NCBI GenBank assembly: GCA_027625915.1
Contig: JANTQA010000008.1
Coordinates: 3,861,001 to 3,925,000, forward strand
Length of the DNA: 64,000 nucleotides
Direction of reading: 5' to 3'
Source of the DNA: Anaeramoeba flamelloides
Taxonomy: Eukaryota > Metamonada > Anaeramoebidae
In this document: positions 47,688 through 59,019 of the stretch, piece after piece
Numbering within the stretch: the stretch's first letter is position 1
How the letters are laid out: each line of letters begins with the position of its first letter
Made by a program: the position numbers and the translations under genes
The notes under the pieces: model-generated
The model's input: only the letters and a program-made list of their open reading frames with translations
What the model was told of the DNA's origin: nothing
The model's database searches: none

Positions 47688-48257
47688 GATATAAACTCCA
47701 TTTAACTTAAAAGGGTCCAGCCAAAAATGAAAAATTCATTTTTTTTTTTTTATGAATCAACTAACAGACGGATTGTTTAGAAAGAATAGGAATAATAAAC
47801 TTCAGATGAGAGTTAATATTCATGAAAGAAATACCTGAACAAACTATAAATTTTTGAAAAAAATAAAATGTTAAAAAAAAATTTTGGTCACCTTTCATTG
47901 GAATGTCTCTGTAAAGTTTCTCAAGTTATTTAGAAAATTAAAATTGTTGACAATAAGATTTTTTAATAGTAAATTTATCGATTTTAAAAGAAATTACTTT
48001 GCCTCGATTTTCTTCAAGTTAATTTGGTTTTTTAAATATATATTTTTTTTTTTTAAATTGACTTCTTAAAATAAAAAAAGAAAGAAATCAGATAAAAAAA
48101 AACAAAATACAAAAAAAAACAAAAATTGAAAAAATTTGAAAAAATGATCCGATAGATAAATTGAAAATATATTTTGAGAACAATACTGGATTAAACTAAT
48201 AGAAAATGTCACATTTCTTAAATAAAACTGGAGCCCTTTGGCTGAAAAAGAGTTTAT
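47688..48257. mobile_element. TAAACTC-family inverted-repeat element, copy 2
   Basis: Left end TAAACTCCATTTAACTTAAA + AGGGTCCAGCC. The right end mirrors it (GGAGCCCTTTGGCTGAAAAA, then GAGTTTA). Collinear with 54128-54725 through the interior (for example GATGAGAGTTAATATTCATG). No intact reading frame is shared by the copies. Confidence 0.7.
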
Positions 48258-49136
48258 TATTATTTTTTTAATTGTAATATCCAGATTTTGCAAATATTTT
48301 TTTTTTTTTTTTTTTATAAAATTAAAATTTGTAAAAAAACATTATTTTTTTTTTTCATGAATCATTTCTCATTTGATTCATTTTTGTCATTTTATTTTGA
48401 ACCCAATATAATAGAAAATAAAAAAAAATCACCCCCCTGAAAAATAATTTATAAAATAGGAAGTTTACTTCTCTTAAAATCAAATTAATCAAGAGACAAT
48501 AATTTATTAGATTTAATACGGTTATTTTCATAATAAAAAGAAAATTTTTCTTTCCCTAAATATTTTTCTAATTATGAGATAATGAAAAAACATTAAAATC
48601 TTCTCAAAATCAATTTAAAATGAAATTTTTAGAGATTCTTTTTCACTCTTACTTCTTGAACTTTGAGATAAACTTTGAATTGTTTTAATCTGAATTTAGC
48701 ATTATTTAAAGCATTTTCAATTTTTTTTTTTTCATTTTGTTTCTTGTGTATCAAACAATTTTTTGCATCTATCAAAAAAGATTTTGTTTTTTATTGGAAA
48801 TGCCAAATTATAACAGTAATAGACCTTTGTAGTTTTCAACTTTTGTGGAAAAAAAAAATAGTTTCCTAACTTTATTTAAAAAAAAGCATATTTTTTTTTG
48901 AGATAAGCGAAACATTTCATTTACCTTTCTTTATTTTGAACTATTAAATCAAAATAATTAATATTTGTAATGCTAAAATATTTAATTTTGAACACCTCAC
49001 ATAGTTTAGTTCTTGAAAAAAAAAAAAAAAAAAAAAATAATGGGAGTGAAAGAACGAAGTTCAATTGTTTCTATAATATCATTTTCCAATTAATAAATCA
49101 AAACTTTTCTTTCAGTTTCTCAAATATTTCACTTAG

Positions 49137-49335
49137 AGTCAGTTCCACTTTTAAGACACAAACTTCCACCGAAATTTTCGATACAAAAAAACTTAGAGTC
49201 ATTCAGTAACATTTTTTGGATTCTAGTAAAATAATTGGTGAAAAAAAAAAAGCAAATAGTGTGTCTTAATTTGAGATTTTATTTGTATCTTAAATTTATT
49301 TGAAAGTCTATGTCTTAAAAGTGAAACTGATTGTA
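49137..49335. repeat. Short inverted repeat between poly-A tracts
   Basis: AGTCAGTTCCACTTTTAAGA + CAC at the left is mirrored by TGTCTTAAAAGTGAAACTGA at the right. About 200 bp in all and bracketed by A runs. Possibly another MITE; only one copy seen. Confidence 0.4.
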
Positions 49336-49646
49336 TTATTAGCTGGAAAAAAAAAAAAAAAAAAAAAAAAAACCAAAGATCATCACAAAACCAATTAGAA
49401 ATGATATTTATGGAGATTTAATTACACTTCCTTATTTGGATTTGATGTCAAATAGTAATTGGTTTATATTTGATTTTAACAGTTGTCTAAATTATGTGCT
49501 AATAATTTAGGTAAAAATAGAAAGGTGTTTAGCTTATATATTTGTAACTTTAACGCATTTAAAATTGAAATTTTCAAAAAAAAAAAAAAACAGTCATAAA
49601 AATATCTCTTTGTGTTGGTCTTGAAAAAAAAATAATTTATCAATAT

Positions 49647-51393
49647 TTAAAAAGATAATCTAAGAAAGTATTTGGATTTAAAAATTACATCTAATTCGGA
49701 CTGCTCTGAAATTGAACTATCAAATCTATTTAATTTGGACTGTGGATTATTTTTTAGTGTAGCGATTTTCAATCTTAATTGATTATTTTTTTGTTTTTTT
49801 TTCTGTAATTGCAATGATACCGAATCAAATTCCTTTTTCAATTCTTGATCCAAATGGATATTTTTCACTTTTTCTTTTATTTCATCATATTCTTTTTGAA
49901 GTTTTAATTTTTTTTTTTCAATTTTACGAATTTTTTTGTTTTGTTTTTTAAATTCTTCCGAGCTACCGATTTTCTCAATTTCCTGTTCTTTTTTTTCCAA
50001 CTTCAATTGTAAGTTTTTAATTTCCAATTCTTCCTGTTCAATTTCTTTATGAAGTTTTTCTTTGTCCTCATTTTGGACCTTCTCTTTGCTTTTTAAAATG
50101 TTGATATTCCGGATAAAGGTTTGTGAATTGTCTTGACGAAAGACTTGCTCTTTTTGAAATCTCAATTTTTTTAATTGCTGTTTTAAATTTTGAATGATTT
50201 TTTCTGCAAATTCCTCTTTTTGCTCTTGCTCTTTCTTTTCACTTTCTTTTTGTTCAGTCTCTTGATCCAGTTGATTTTTCTTCTTGTTTTTCTCCTTCTT
50301 TTTCTGTTGTTTTTGTTCCTTTTGGATTTGTTTTTTTTCTTTTTTTAATCGGACGGTTTCCTTTTTCATTCTTTGGAACTCTTCTTTCAATTCAGTGTTT
50401 TTTTTTGTTTTGATCTCAATTAGGCTTTCGATTTGATCAACATGTGTGCAGAGCATTTCTTTATTTGTCATATTCTTCTTGTTCGAAAAAAATCGCATCA
50501 TGCTTGTTAGGGACTCAATTTCATTCAAAGAGCCCAATAATTCAACAGGCTCGCTTATTTGGAAAAGATCCAAGATAAACAAACACTCTTGAGTTTCAGA
50601 CCAAATAGGTTGTACTTTCAGCGAAAACCAGAGATATCCCCCCTTGATTGTTTTGGCTTCCCAAATGAAATCCGAGTCAAGATCTCTTTTGTGTATATCG
50701 TTTTGTTAATTGTATTTGGTTTGTTTTTTGTTATTTTTATTTTTGGTAGGGTTATTTTGACAAAATTGGTTGAGTGGAAAAAAAAAAAATTAGTTCCCAT
50801 TTTAAAAAAAAAAAACAAAAAACAATAATGAATTTTGGTTGGTTTTAAAAGAAAGATATCATTAACGTTTTCTTTTTTTTTTTCCTTAGAATCTTGGAAA
50901 AACTAAGGGAGTCGAAAAAAAATTGAATTTAATTCCAAATTAAAGAGATCAATTCTTCTTAAACAAACTAATTGTGGGCAGACACAGATTTGTCGGGGTA
51001 AATGGTGTTATTATTTTCCACATTTCAATATGGTAAGTCTCAATGTAGATTAATTTTTTTTTTGTTTTTGAAAGGAAAAATTATTACACATCAAAAAAAA
51101 TAAAAAACCGAAGAAAAAAAAAATTACTTTTGTAAATATTTAACAAAAATATCAACACAAGAACGAGATTTACTCGAATAGAGCCGTTGAACTGGCTGTG
51201 ACAAATCGAGGATTGAGTAATGTAAATTTTGACGATCTTGAATTTCAAATTTATCTAACGCACCTTCCGAAAAATGGTTAATATTCAAAAGTGAGTTTAT
51301 GACCAAGATTGGTTTTGATTTTTTTAATCGTGCTTGTAATGCCTTTTCATGAAAAAAAAGTTTCTTTGAAACACTTTGCTCAAGGTTTCCCAT
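49647..51393 (-). CDS. PAS-domain coiled-coil protein
   Basis: Exons: 51393-51128 (ATG start) and 50685-49647. The intron (51127-50686, GTAATT..AAAAG, 442 bp) is phase 2 and the join restores Lys, giving FVKYLQKDLDSDFIWEA. About 434 aa. A PAS-like domain spans residues 25-140: PILVINSLLNINHFSEGALD, then the LSQPVQ..SSKS element and FIWEAKTIKGGYLWFSLKV, a pattern known from protist PAS proteins. The remainder (about 160-410) is a long Lys/Glu/Gln-rich coiled coil. Exon 2 may instead end at GAT|GTAATTTT (near 49690) with a further exon downstream; none was found, so the TAA at 49647 is used. PAS domains sense small ligands or mediate dimerisation, and the coiled coil suggests oligomerisation. 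No output domain is visible. Confidence 0.7.
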
Positions 51394-51859
51394 CTCAAAA
51401 ACAAATAATAATAAAAAAAAAATAAAATAAAAGTTTAATTAAAAAACGAAAAAAAGACCAACAATTCCAAAAGAAAAGTGTATAAAAAGAACAGCACATC
51501 TAGCCATTAACAAGAAAACAAAATTAAATTACAAATAAATTTTTGTCAATTCAATTCTGAGATTCAGACATAATTCAGAAAAGCTTGAATACAATTGCTT
51601 ACAAATTCCGAGATTTGTCAATAAATAAATATAAAAAAAAAAAAAACAATTCTTTTGCTAACTTCGAAAAAACACTCAAACTTTTTTTTACTTTTTACAA
51701 TAAGAGACACCCATTGTTTTCTTATTGTGTTAAAATATTTTCTAAAGTTCATAAGGATAATTTTAAAAATTTCGAAAAAATTTACCAATTTTGAAATATT
51801 TTTTCAACAATAAATGAGGTTTTATTCATAAAAATCCCTATACCAATTCTAAATAGTTT

Positions 51860-52075
51860 TTCTCAGAAATAATTGGTTTTGTATTTTGAGGATAAAATTA
51901 CAAAATTTCCACATGAATCTTTTACCAAAATTTATTGGAAAAATAAAATTTCATTTTTGAACAAAAACAAAATTTCTAAAGTACATTTGCAATTGACTTT
52001 AAAACTTGAATATTTAGAACCATCCTTCTGAAATTAATACTAATATTTTTCAATCAGTTGAATAAATCAATTTGT
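51860..52075. repeat. Partial copy of the 9-10 kb palindrome
   Basis: TTTTGAGGATAAAATTACAA, then AAATTTCATTTTTGAACAAA and CCATCCTTCTGAAATTAATA, are collinear with 9660-9850 (inner left arm and centre). Only one arm is present. Confidence 0.5.
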
Positions 52076-52192
52076 TGGTAAACCAAAAGCCTTATCTCAA
52101 AAATGAAAAAAAAACCTTGAAAGTAAAATAACAATTCCTAGTAAAAAACTTTACATTGAGTAATAATGATGGAAATTATAATAAGAAAGAAA

Positions 52193-52418
52193 ATACTATT
52201 AACTGCAAAATAAAGGTAACAAAATTTTCATTCAGCTTTCCAAAAAAAAGGATTTAACAATCTTAGAACCTTTCAAATTTTTAATTCTCGAAATCAGTTT
52301 AAATCATTAATTTCCTTTCAGAATTGGGAATTTTGATGATTATTAATTCTGAAGAGGTGTGTTTTTTTTGGAAAGTTGAATGAAAATTTTGATCTTATAT
52401 TTTGCAATTAACAGTACT
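52193..52418. mobile_element. Short inverted-repeat element with TTTTCATTCA ends, copy 2
   Basis: The left arm AATACTATTAACTGCAAAAT..CAAAATTTTCATTCAGC is mirrored by GGAAAGTTGAATGAAAATTT..TTTGCAATTAACAGTACT. Same family as 23896-24114. Confidence 0.6.
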
Positions 52419-52899
52419 TTTTATGATGTAAGAAATAGAATGAATTTAAAGGCTTTTCTTTTTCAGAAAAAATGGAAAAAAAAAATTTATCTCACTAAAT
52501 AAATATTATTTTTCTTGGTTTCTTTGTGAATGAGAATTTTTGAAACTTGGTATGTTCAAAATTTGTAAGTAGAGAAGATCAATAAAATATTTTTTTAATT
52601 TTTTTTTAATTTTTTTTTAGTTGTTCTGGAAGATTGATGACTATACTTGTTATTTTAAAATTTGATTTCACAAATTATTAAATCTTAAGGGAGTAGCTAC
52701 ACCATACGACATGATAAAAATTTGAGAGAGATGAGATATCAACATTTTATTTTAGTGGCGTGTGATCGTAGATTCTTTAAAAATTTTTTTAAAAAAATTA
52801 TTTGATATTTTTTTTTTAGTAATGTTCAACAATTAAAAAAATTGAGATTCTATTGATAAAATAGTTTTTTTTATTATTATTTTTTTATTAAAATAATCT

Positions 52900-53110
52900 T
52901 AATTCCATCAATTTGGACAACGTTTAAACAGTTGGAAAAATAACAATAACATGATTTACATCCAATTGGAAATTAATTTTAATTCAACAAACTATTTCAT
53001 TTTTTGTCTTTTTTGTTTTTGTTTTCATTTTCAATTTTTCAGTTACAAAATCTGTTTAGTTAGATCTGAAATTTTTTAATCGATGGTTGATAGATGGTTA
53101 CAGTTGAGTT
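52900..53110. repeat. Solo end of the 59-60 kb element family
   Basis: AACAGTTGGAAAAATAACAA, then TCCAATTGGAAATTAATTTT and TTTTGTTTTTGTTTTCATTT, parallel the left end at 59035-59100 and the complement of the right end near 60540-60620. Confidence 0.5.
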
Positions 53111-53805
53111 TCTTAAATTGAAAAATCCACATACAACCGGTGGCTGGTATCTTATCATTTGATCGATCAACCATTGTTGGTGTAATTTTAACAAATCTAC
53201 CAATATATTTTTTGTTCAAACTCTGTCATTTCAGCTCGTTTCCTTATTTTAGACACACTTGTTTTGGTTTTTTATTTTATATTGTTTTCTTATATTTGGA
53301 TGAAAAAGATTACTTAAAAAACCATTAATAATATGTTACTTAAATATAGTTTTATATTACATTTGTAAAAATATAATAAATTGAGTTTTTGTTTTCCTAT
53401 TTTTGATTTTGGATGTGTCCAATTTTTTTGGAATGGGGTTTAGTTTTTTTTTTGGTAGAAGATAATTTCAGATTCTTAGAATAAAACTTGTAGCTATTTT
53501 GTGGTTTAAACTTTGATAACATATAATCATATTCACTTCTCCATATTCCACAAAACCCAACGATTTAAAATCCTAACAAGTAATAATTTGGGATAATTAT
53601 TCTAATTTTTAGAATCTTCTAGCTATTTAAGTCCCTATTATGTTTCCTTTTATGATTGTTTCAATTGTAATGTTGTTGTTCATTTTAAACAAAATCCATT
53701 AATCCTAAATGCCACTAATAAAAAAATCTTTCTAATTGCTTTATGTTTTCAGGATTAAAAAATCACAAAAATGATGAAAAAATAAAAAAAGGAAAAAATT
53801 AAATA

Positions 53806-53898
53806 CCACAATAGAATGTTGAGAGAAGGATAAAAGAAAAGTTATTCAACATTCAAAACACTATTTTTTGCAATTCAACTCAACATTCTATTGTGGCA
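53806..53898. repeat. 93 bp hairpin
   Basis: CCACAATAGAATGTTGAG and its exact complement CTCAACATTCTATTGTGG lie about 55 bases apart. No coding content. Confidence 0.6.
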
Positions 53899-54127
53899 AT
53901 TTCTTTGAGACTTTGAAAAAAAAATTTAAAAAATCTAATGAATGAAGCACTTTAAATAATAAAAAATCAATGAGTTACAACCAAAGTAAAAAATGGTATT
54001 TTCTGATCCTCTTCAGAATTGTAAAAAAGTGAAAAATTTTTCTTTACCCTGGCTACCCCCTTAAAATATAAATTATTGAATATTAAAAAAACAGAAAAAA
54101 TTGTATGGGTATATGTATAGCTATATT

Positions 54128-54725
54128 AGAGACTCCATTTCACTCCAAGGGTCCCAGCCAAAAATTAAGAATTCACTTTTTTACAATTAAGAATCAACCA
54201 AATCGAGGATTGTTTAGAAATAAGAGAAATAATAAACTTCGGATGAGAGTTAATATTCTTAAAAGCAATACCCGAACAAACAATATTTTTCAAGAAAAAA
54301 ATAAAATGTTAAAAAAGATTTTGGTTCCTTTTTTCATTGGAATGTCTCGTGTAAACTTTCACAAGTTTCTTAGAAAATCAATATTGTTGACAAAAAGATT
54401 ATTTAATAGTTAATTTATTGATTTTAAAAGAAATTACTTTACTCACTTTTCTTCAAGTTGGTTTGGCTTTTTACATTTTATTTTTTTTCAAATAGACTTT
54501 TTCAAAAGAAAAAAAGAAAAAGTACAAGATGGAAAAAAAAACCAAAAAAAAAAAAAAAAAGTAAATTGCTAAATGAGAAAAAAAAAAATTTTCCAAAATT
54601 AGAAAAAATGATTTTGATCTAAAAATTGACATTTTAGTTTGAGAAGAATATTGTATTAAACTCATAGAATATGCACTATTTCTTCAATAAAACTGGGACC
54701 ACTTTGACTGAAAAAGAGTTTATAT
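54128..54725. mobile_element. TAAACTC-family inverted-repeat element, copy 3
   Basis: The left end GAGACTCCATTTCACTCCAA + GGGTCCCAGCC is mirrored by GGGACCACTTTGACTGAAAA + AGAGTTTATA. Collinear with 47688-48257. A 102-residue open frame crosses it but is not conserved in the other copies. Confidence 0.7.
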
Positions 54726-55226
54726 TATAAATGAATGGCAAAGAATAAATAATAAATTATTCTTATTCTGTCTATCCAGGCTTTTTTTTTTTTTTTACGC
54801 CGATATTTATTAGTTATTGAGAAAAAAATAATAGAAATTTAATTTCATGATTTCTTCTTAAAAATTGAAAAAAACCCAAAATAAATAGTTATGAATATTT
54901 AAAAAAAATTCAAATAAACTCTTTTTCAAATAAAAGATCAAATAAAATTAAAAGAATTATTAATAATCAAATCAAATTAAGTGTAGTATCAGTCTAGAAT
55001 ATAATAAACTCTTTAAAATATATATAAAAAATACTCAAATGGATCTTTAAAACCCATTAAAACAAAACAATAAAAATTAAAATTCAATATTTTAAAAATT
55101 GATGTGCCCTTTTATTCAAAATGAGAAATCTCGTTTTGTAAATTGTAAAAAAAAAAAATAAAATCAATAAAAACTGTTGAACAAGGTGAATTGAGAAAAA
55201 GTTCTCTACATTTTATTGATAACTCT

Positions 55227-55495
55227 TTACAGGTCAAATTTTTGTTCTTTAAAATCCCATTTTCGATATAAAGTCTCTAATTCATCTGGTTCTTTTGTTG
55301 GAATTTTTTTTTTTTTTTTCTATATTTTCTTTTTTCTTTGTTACATATATCAATCCAATAATGGACTTCCTTAATTCCCATATCTAGCTTATTCAAAATT
55401 AAACATAAACTGTTTCCTTTTTTATACTGATAGATTATTTCCAAATTGGTTTCTTCTTATCTTGTTTTTTCATTTTCCAACTGTCCAATATCCAT
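55227..55495 (-). pseudogene. Decayed small coding fragment, unrecognised
   Basis: From an ATG at 55495 the minus strand encodes MDIGQLENEKTR, an in-frame TAA, then EETNLEIIYQYKKGNSLCLI, NKLDMGIKEVHYWIDICNK and a Lys-rich run. After a homopolymer of 16 A (complement of 55304-55319) the frame is displaced and continues IPTKEPDELETLYRKWDFKE to a TAA at 55227. Composition and residue mix look like real protein. The stop and the displaced frame suggest a dead gene, or base-call errors in a homopolymer. No family was recognised. It lies downstream of the USP gene on the same strand. Confidence 0.4.
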
Positions 55496-55893
55496 AAATA
55501 AAAAAATAAAAAAAAATGAAAAAATGAATAATTAAAATGAAAATCACCAATAAGTAATTATCTTATTAACGAGCAAACTCAATAGTATTGATGATTTGAG
55601 AGGTGTGCCCTTTTGTTTGAAAAAGATTTTAGTTTAAATTTTAGTGTATTAAATTTTCATTTTGAAAAAAACTCATCAGATCAAGCTGAAATTTGGAAAA
55701 AATATTTGACAAAAAAAAATATGTAAAAGATTAATTTGTAAAAATTATCAAGAAATTTTTTTCGATAAAAAATGAAATAAAATAATAAAAAGAGACTGCA
55801 ATTTATTCCGAGATTTTGAATTTTTTTTTTTTTTTTTTTCATAACAATAATAATATCAAATTATTATAATATTAATATATAAATAAAACAAAT

Positions 55894-58434
55894 TTAATAA
55901 TCTTCTTCCTCAGAATCTGTATAATCTTCATCTGAAGTTGAATAATCGAACTCATCTGCATTATCAGCTGACTCTTTATTATTAAGTTCGATATTATTAT
56001 TATTATAATCATTATCATTATTATTATCATTATTATTATCATTATCATTATTCTCCGTGTTATCTGGGCTGTTGTTAATATTCTGTTCGACTTCAATTTC
56101 TGATTTTATTTCTTTTTCGATTTTTTTTTTGCTTTCTTTTTCAATTTCCTTTTCAATTTCATTTTTCTTTTCCTTTTCATTTTCATTAACTTTTTCCTTT
56201 TCGATTTCCTTTTCGTTTTTAATTTCCTTTTCAATTTCCTTTTTGTTTTGTTTTTCCCCTTCCTTTTGTTTTTCCCTTTCCTTTTTCTTTTCTTCCTCTC
56301 TATCTTTTCTTTCCTTTTTTATTTGCTCTTGATATTTTTGTATTGAATTTAAGAATTCTAAATTGTTTTTTTCATTCTCTTCTTTCAATTCCTGTGAAAT
56401 ATATATTTCGCTTGTATTTTTATTTTTTAAGGTTTCTTCTTTTTCCTTTTCTCTATATTCTTCAGATATATATACCAAGCAATAAGCAGATTCTGTATTT
56501 GTTTCCTTTCCAAATGATTTTTCAAAAAAGTCCTTTTCGTCTATTTCTGTGACCACCGAGTCGTTATATTTATACCATTTGTTTTTTAAATGGTTAAAAA
56601 CATAGCAAAAGTAATGCCCCGAGCCCACATTCCCCCGATGAATTAAAACCGCATGTAAATAATATTTATGATTTTTAAAATCTTTATACAATAACTCGCT
56701 TTCGTTTTCCACCTTTTCCAATTTATTCTTTAATTTATTCATCACATTGTTTACTTTGTTTAATTGCTCTTTAATAGTATTTATAGACTTTACACATTGC
56801 TTTAACACTTCAGATTCTTCATCAACTTCAATTTTTTTAATTTCAAGATATTTTTCATTCAGAAATTTTAAAGAGGCTTCAAGAATTGTATTTAAAGAAT
56901 TATTACTATTTTCATAATTTTGGTAATATCCTAATTTATTTTTCAATTTTTTAATTTTTTTTTTCAAAATATTTGATTTCGACCTTAGCTTTTGAGCAAC
57001 CTCGAAATTTTCGTCCATATACCTATCCAAATAAATCACCTTTTCAAATACAAATGGGGTGTTTTTTTTCACAGCTTTCCTTAAATTCTTATCATAGATT
57101 ATTCTTTGTAATAATAAAAATAATACAGGGGGGAATCGTTGGAATACCCTTTCAATTGTTACCAAGGTTTTATGCCCCTCTTCAATTTCATAAGGAATAT
57201 TCTCATCAATTGTATAATCATCCATAGCAGAATAAATTTCGCCAAATTCTGCATTTAGTATTAATTCACTAAAATCCATTTTGGATTTTCTTGTTATTAT
57301 GTTTTCTGTTTTCCCTTTACCAGTTAAGATTTGTAACATATCGCCATAAAATAGTTTTGTAATCATTTTTTTAGTTTTAACTTTTAAATTATCGTTATTA
57401 TTATTATTATTATTATTATTTGTTAATTCCTTTTCTTCGTCTGAATTAATTTCAACTTTAATATTTTCATTTTCATTTTCATTTTTGATTTCATTATTAT
57501 TTTCTTTTTCTTTTTCTTCTTCATTTTCATTTTCATTTTCATTTTCATTTTCATTTTCATCTTCGTCTTCATCTTCGTCTTCGTCCATATTCATTTGATC
57601 TGCATCAAAAATTTTTTCAGTTTCATTGATTTCATCATTTATTTTCAATAGACTATTTTGAGTTGAGCCTTGGTAGCCTTCTTTAATTTTTTGTTTGTTT
57701 AATTCTTCAATACAAAGCAAACCTTCTTCAATTTTTTCCCATAAAATGTGATTAAATTCTGTAACATCCTGTTGCTGGCCAAATCTAAAGCCATCATTTG
57801 AACCTGTCATTGCATTTAAAACACTTCTTGGATCTACAAATTTTTGATTTGACAAAATCATAAATGAAAATAATCTTTGTAATTCATGAATTAATGGCAT
57901 GGCTTCCACTTTATCATTTTGATCAGAAGAAGTCACAATTTGCTTTTTCAATATCTCCCATTCCCTTTCGGTGGGCTTAAATTGTAATATTTGGTCTCGG
58001 AACCCCTTCAAATGATAATAACTTTGAAGTAGAGAATTCACATAGCATGTATTACCAATATTTTTCAATCCTTTGCTAATACCTTTAATAACCTTTCGAT
58101 CATTAGGGTTTTCAAGTGGCCGATTATTTTTCTGACTGTGCTTTTCTTGTTGATCAATTATTGATTGCTGGATTGCCATTTCTAAATTGTAATCGAGATT
58201 GCTACCCCGGTTAGGCACCCCAGAATATGCCATATCGCCCCCATTACCCCCTCTTCTTCCGTTGCCCCCATTGTTCCCTTCCATTTGTGAACGCAGAATA
58301 GCACGGCGATACTCAAAATCATTAGAATTGTATTGATTGTGATGATTCCTTCGAAAAAATCCCTGTTTTTTCTTTTCTAAAAATTTCTGGTGATAATCTT
58401 GAAGAAAATTTGTCGTTTTTTGTTTTATATTCAT
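55894..58434 (-). CDS. USP-family ubiquitin-specific protease (C19), USP25/28-like
   Basis: A single open frame of 846 aa starting at an ATG. A UIM-like helix (LEMAIQQSIID, about 84-94) precedes the catalytic core. The Cys box is GLKNIGNTCYVNSLLQ with Cys130. QQQDVTEFNHILW follows about 75 residues later, the conserved QQD motif. The His box is YYLHAVLIHRG..GSGHYFCYVF with His607, followed by WYKYNDSVV with Asp625. Catalytic residues are all present, so an active cysteine isopeptidase that removes ubiquitin is expected. A long acidic Asp/Glu/Asn insert splits the catalytic domain, and the C-terminal tail is Lys/Glu- then Asn/Asp-rich. The UIM plus the spacing suggests the USP25/28 subgroup, moderate confidence. 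AG at 58447-58446 leaves open a small upstream exon. Confidence 0.88.
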   Translation of the reverse strand: MNIKQKTTNFLQDYHQKFLEKKKQGFFRRNHHNQYNSNDFEYRRAILRSQMEGNNGGNGRRGGNGGDMAYSGVPNRGSNLDYNLEMAIQQSIIDQQEKHSQKNNRPLENPNDRKVIKGISKGLKNIGNTCYVNSLLQSYYHLKGFRDQILQFKPTEREWEILKKQIVTSSDQNDKVEAMPLIHELQRLFSFMILSNQKFVDPRSVLNAMTGSNDGFRFGQQQDVTEFNHILWEKIEEGLLCIEELNKQKIKEGYQGSTQNSLLKINDEINETEKIFDADQMNMDEDEDEDEDENENENENENENEEEKEKENNNEIKNENENENIKVEINSDEEKELTNNNNNNNNNDNLKVKTKKMITKLFYGDMLQILTGKGKTENIITRKSKMDFSELILNAEFGEIYSAMDDYTIDENIPYEIEEGHKTLVTIERVFQRFPPVLFLLLQRIIYDKNLRKAVKKNTPFVFEKVIYLDRYMDENFEVAQKLRSKSNILKKKIKKLKNKLGYYQNYENSNNSLNTILEASLKFLNEKYLEIKKIEVDEESEVLKQCVKSINTIKEQLNKVNNVMNKLKNKLEKVENESELLYKDFKNHKYYLHAVLIHRGNVGSGHYFCYVFNHLKNKWYKYNDSVVTEIDEKDFFEKSFGKETNTESAYCLVYISEEYREKEKEETLKNKNTSEIYISQELKEENEKNNLEFLNSIQKYQEQIKKERKDREEEKKKEREKQKEGEKQNKKEIEKEIKNEKEIEKEKVNENEKEKKNEIEKEIEKESKKKIEKEIKSEIEVEQNINNSPDNTENNDNDNNNDNNNDNDYNNNNIELNNKESADNADEFDYSTSDEDYTDSEEEDY

Positions 58435-59019
58435 TCTTTGTGGATCTATTAAATGAAAATAAGTTTATATTTCAAAAAAATATTTCGTAATATTAAAATT
58501 ATAAATTGTTCAAAAGAATTTGATTCATTTCCGTAATTTTATGAAAAAATTGATTTTGACAAGTATTTTACTCTTCTAATAGAGAACTTAAAGTTAATTT
58601 TTTGACATTTAGAAGATTCGACGTAAATTTTAGTATAAAAAAAATAAATTATTTGTTTTCATACACTTTTTTATTGAAAACATGTTTTCCTTTTCCTTTC
58701 TTTTCTTTTCTTTTTTTTTTTCTTTTCATTTTTTTTATTTTTTTTTTTTTTATTTTCTTTTCTTTTCTTTATTTTTTTTTTCTTTATTTAATATAGAAAT
58801 GAAATAAAAGCATCAAATAATATCGAAAGTGAAAAAGAAAGTATCGATAAAAAATTAATTTCTTAAATTCTGGAAAAGCTAGACACTTGGCAGCACTCTA
58901 ACAAAGAAGGAACCAATGATCCAATAAAAATTTTACGACCATAAAATGAAAAAAGAAAATTTTCACAGTCTGTGATAATTAATTAGAAGAAACATGTTGA
59001 TAGGCTTTTTGAAACCAAA
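58435..59019. other. Intergenic upstream of the USP gene
   Basis: AT-rich, with a long T-rich/TTTTC tract at about 58685-58795. It contains the expected promoter side of the USP gene; no motif could be assigned. Confidence 0.4.

Larger units (their letters stand above)
47305..49646. other. Intergenic between RGS-DUF547 and PAS genes
   Basis: Should contain the first exon of the RGS-DUF547 gene within about 47310-47690, but no ATG with a usable donor was evident. Then a TAAACTC-family element (47688-48257) and a short inverted repeat (49137-49335) lying between two long A runs (49019-49038 and 49345-49373). Confidence 0.4.
51394..55226. other. Intergenic between the PAS and USP genes
   Basis: Carries a part copy of the large palindrome (51860-52075), a TTTTCATTCA-family element (52193-52418), one end of the 59-60 kb element family (52900-53110), a hairpin (53806-53898) and a TAAACTC-family element (54128-54725). 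Nothing else coding-like up to the fragment at 55227-55495. Confidence 0.4.

Noticed and set aside
54105-54413. 102-residue basic open frame
   Set aside because: Lies on a TAAACTC-family element; the matching region of the copies at 47688 and 41945 is broken by stops, so it is not a conserved protein.
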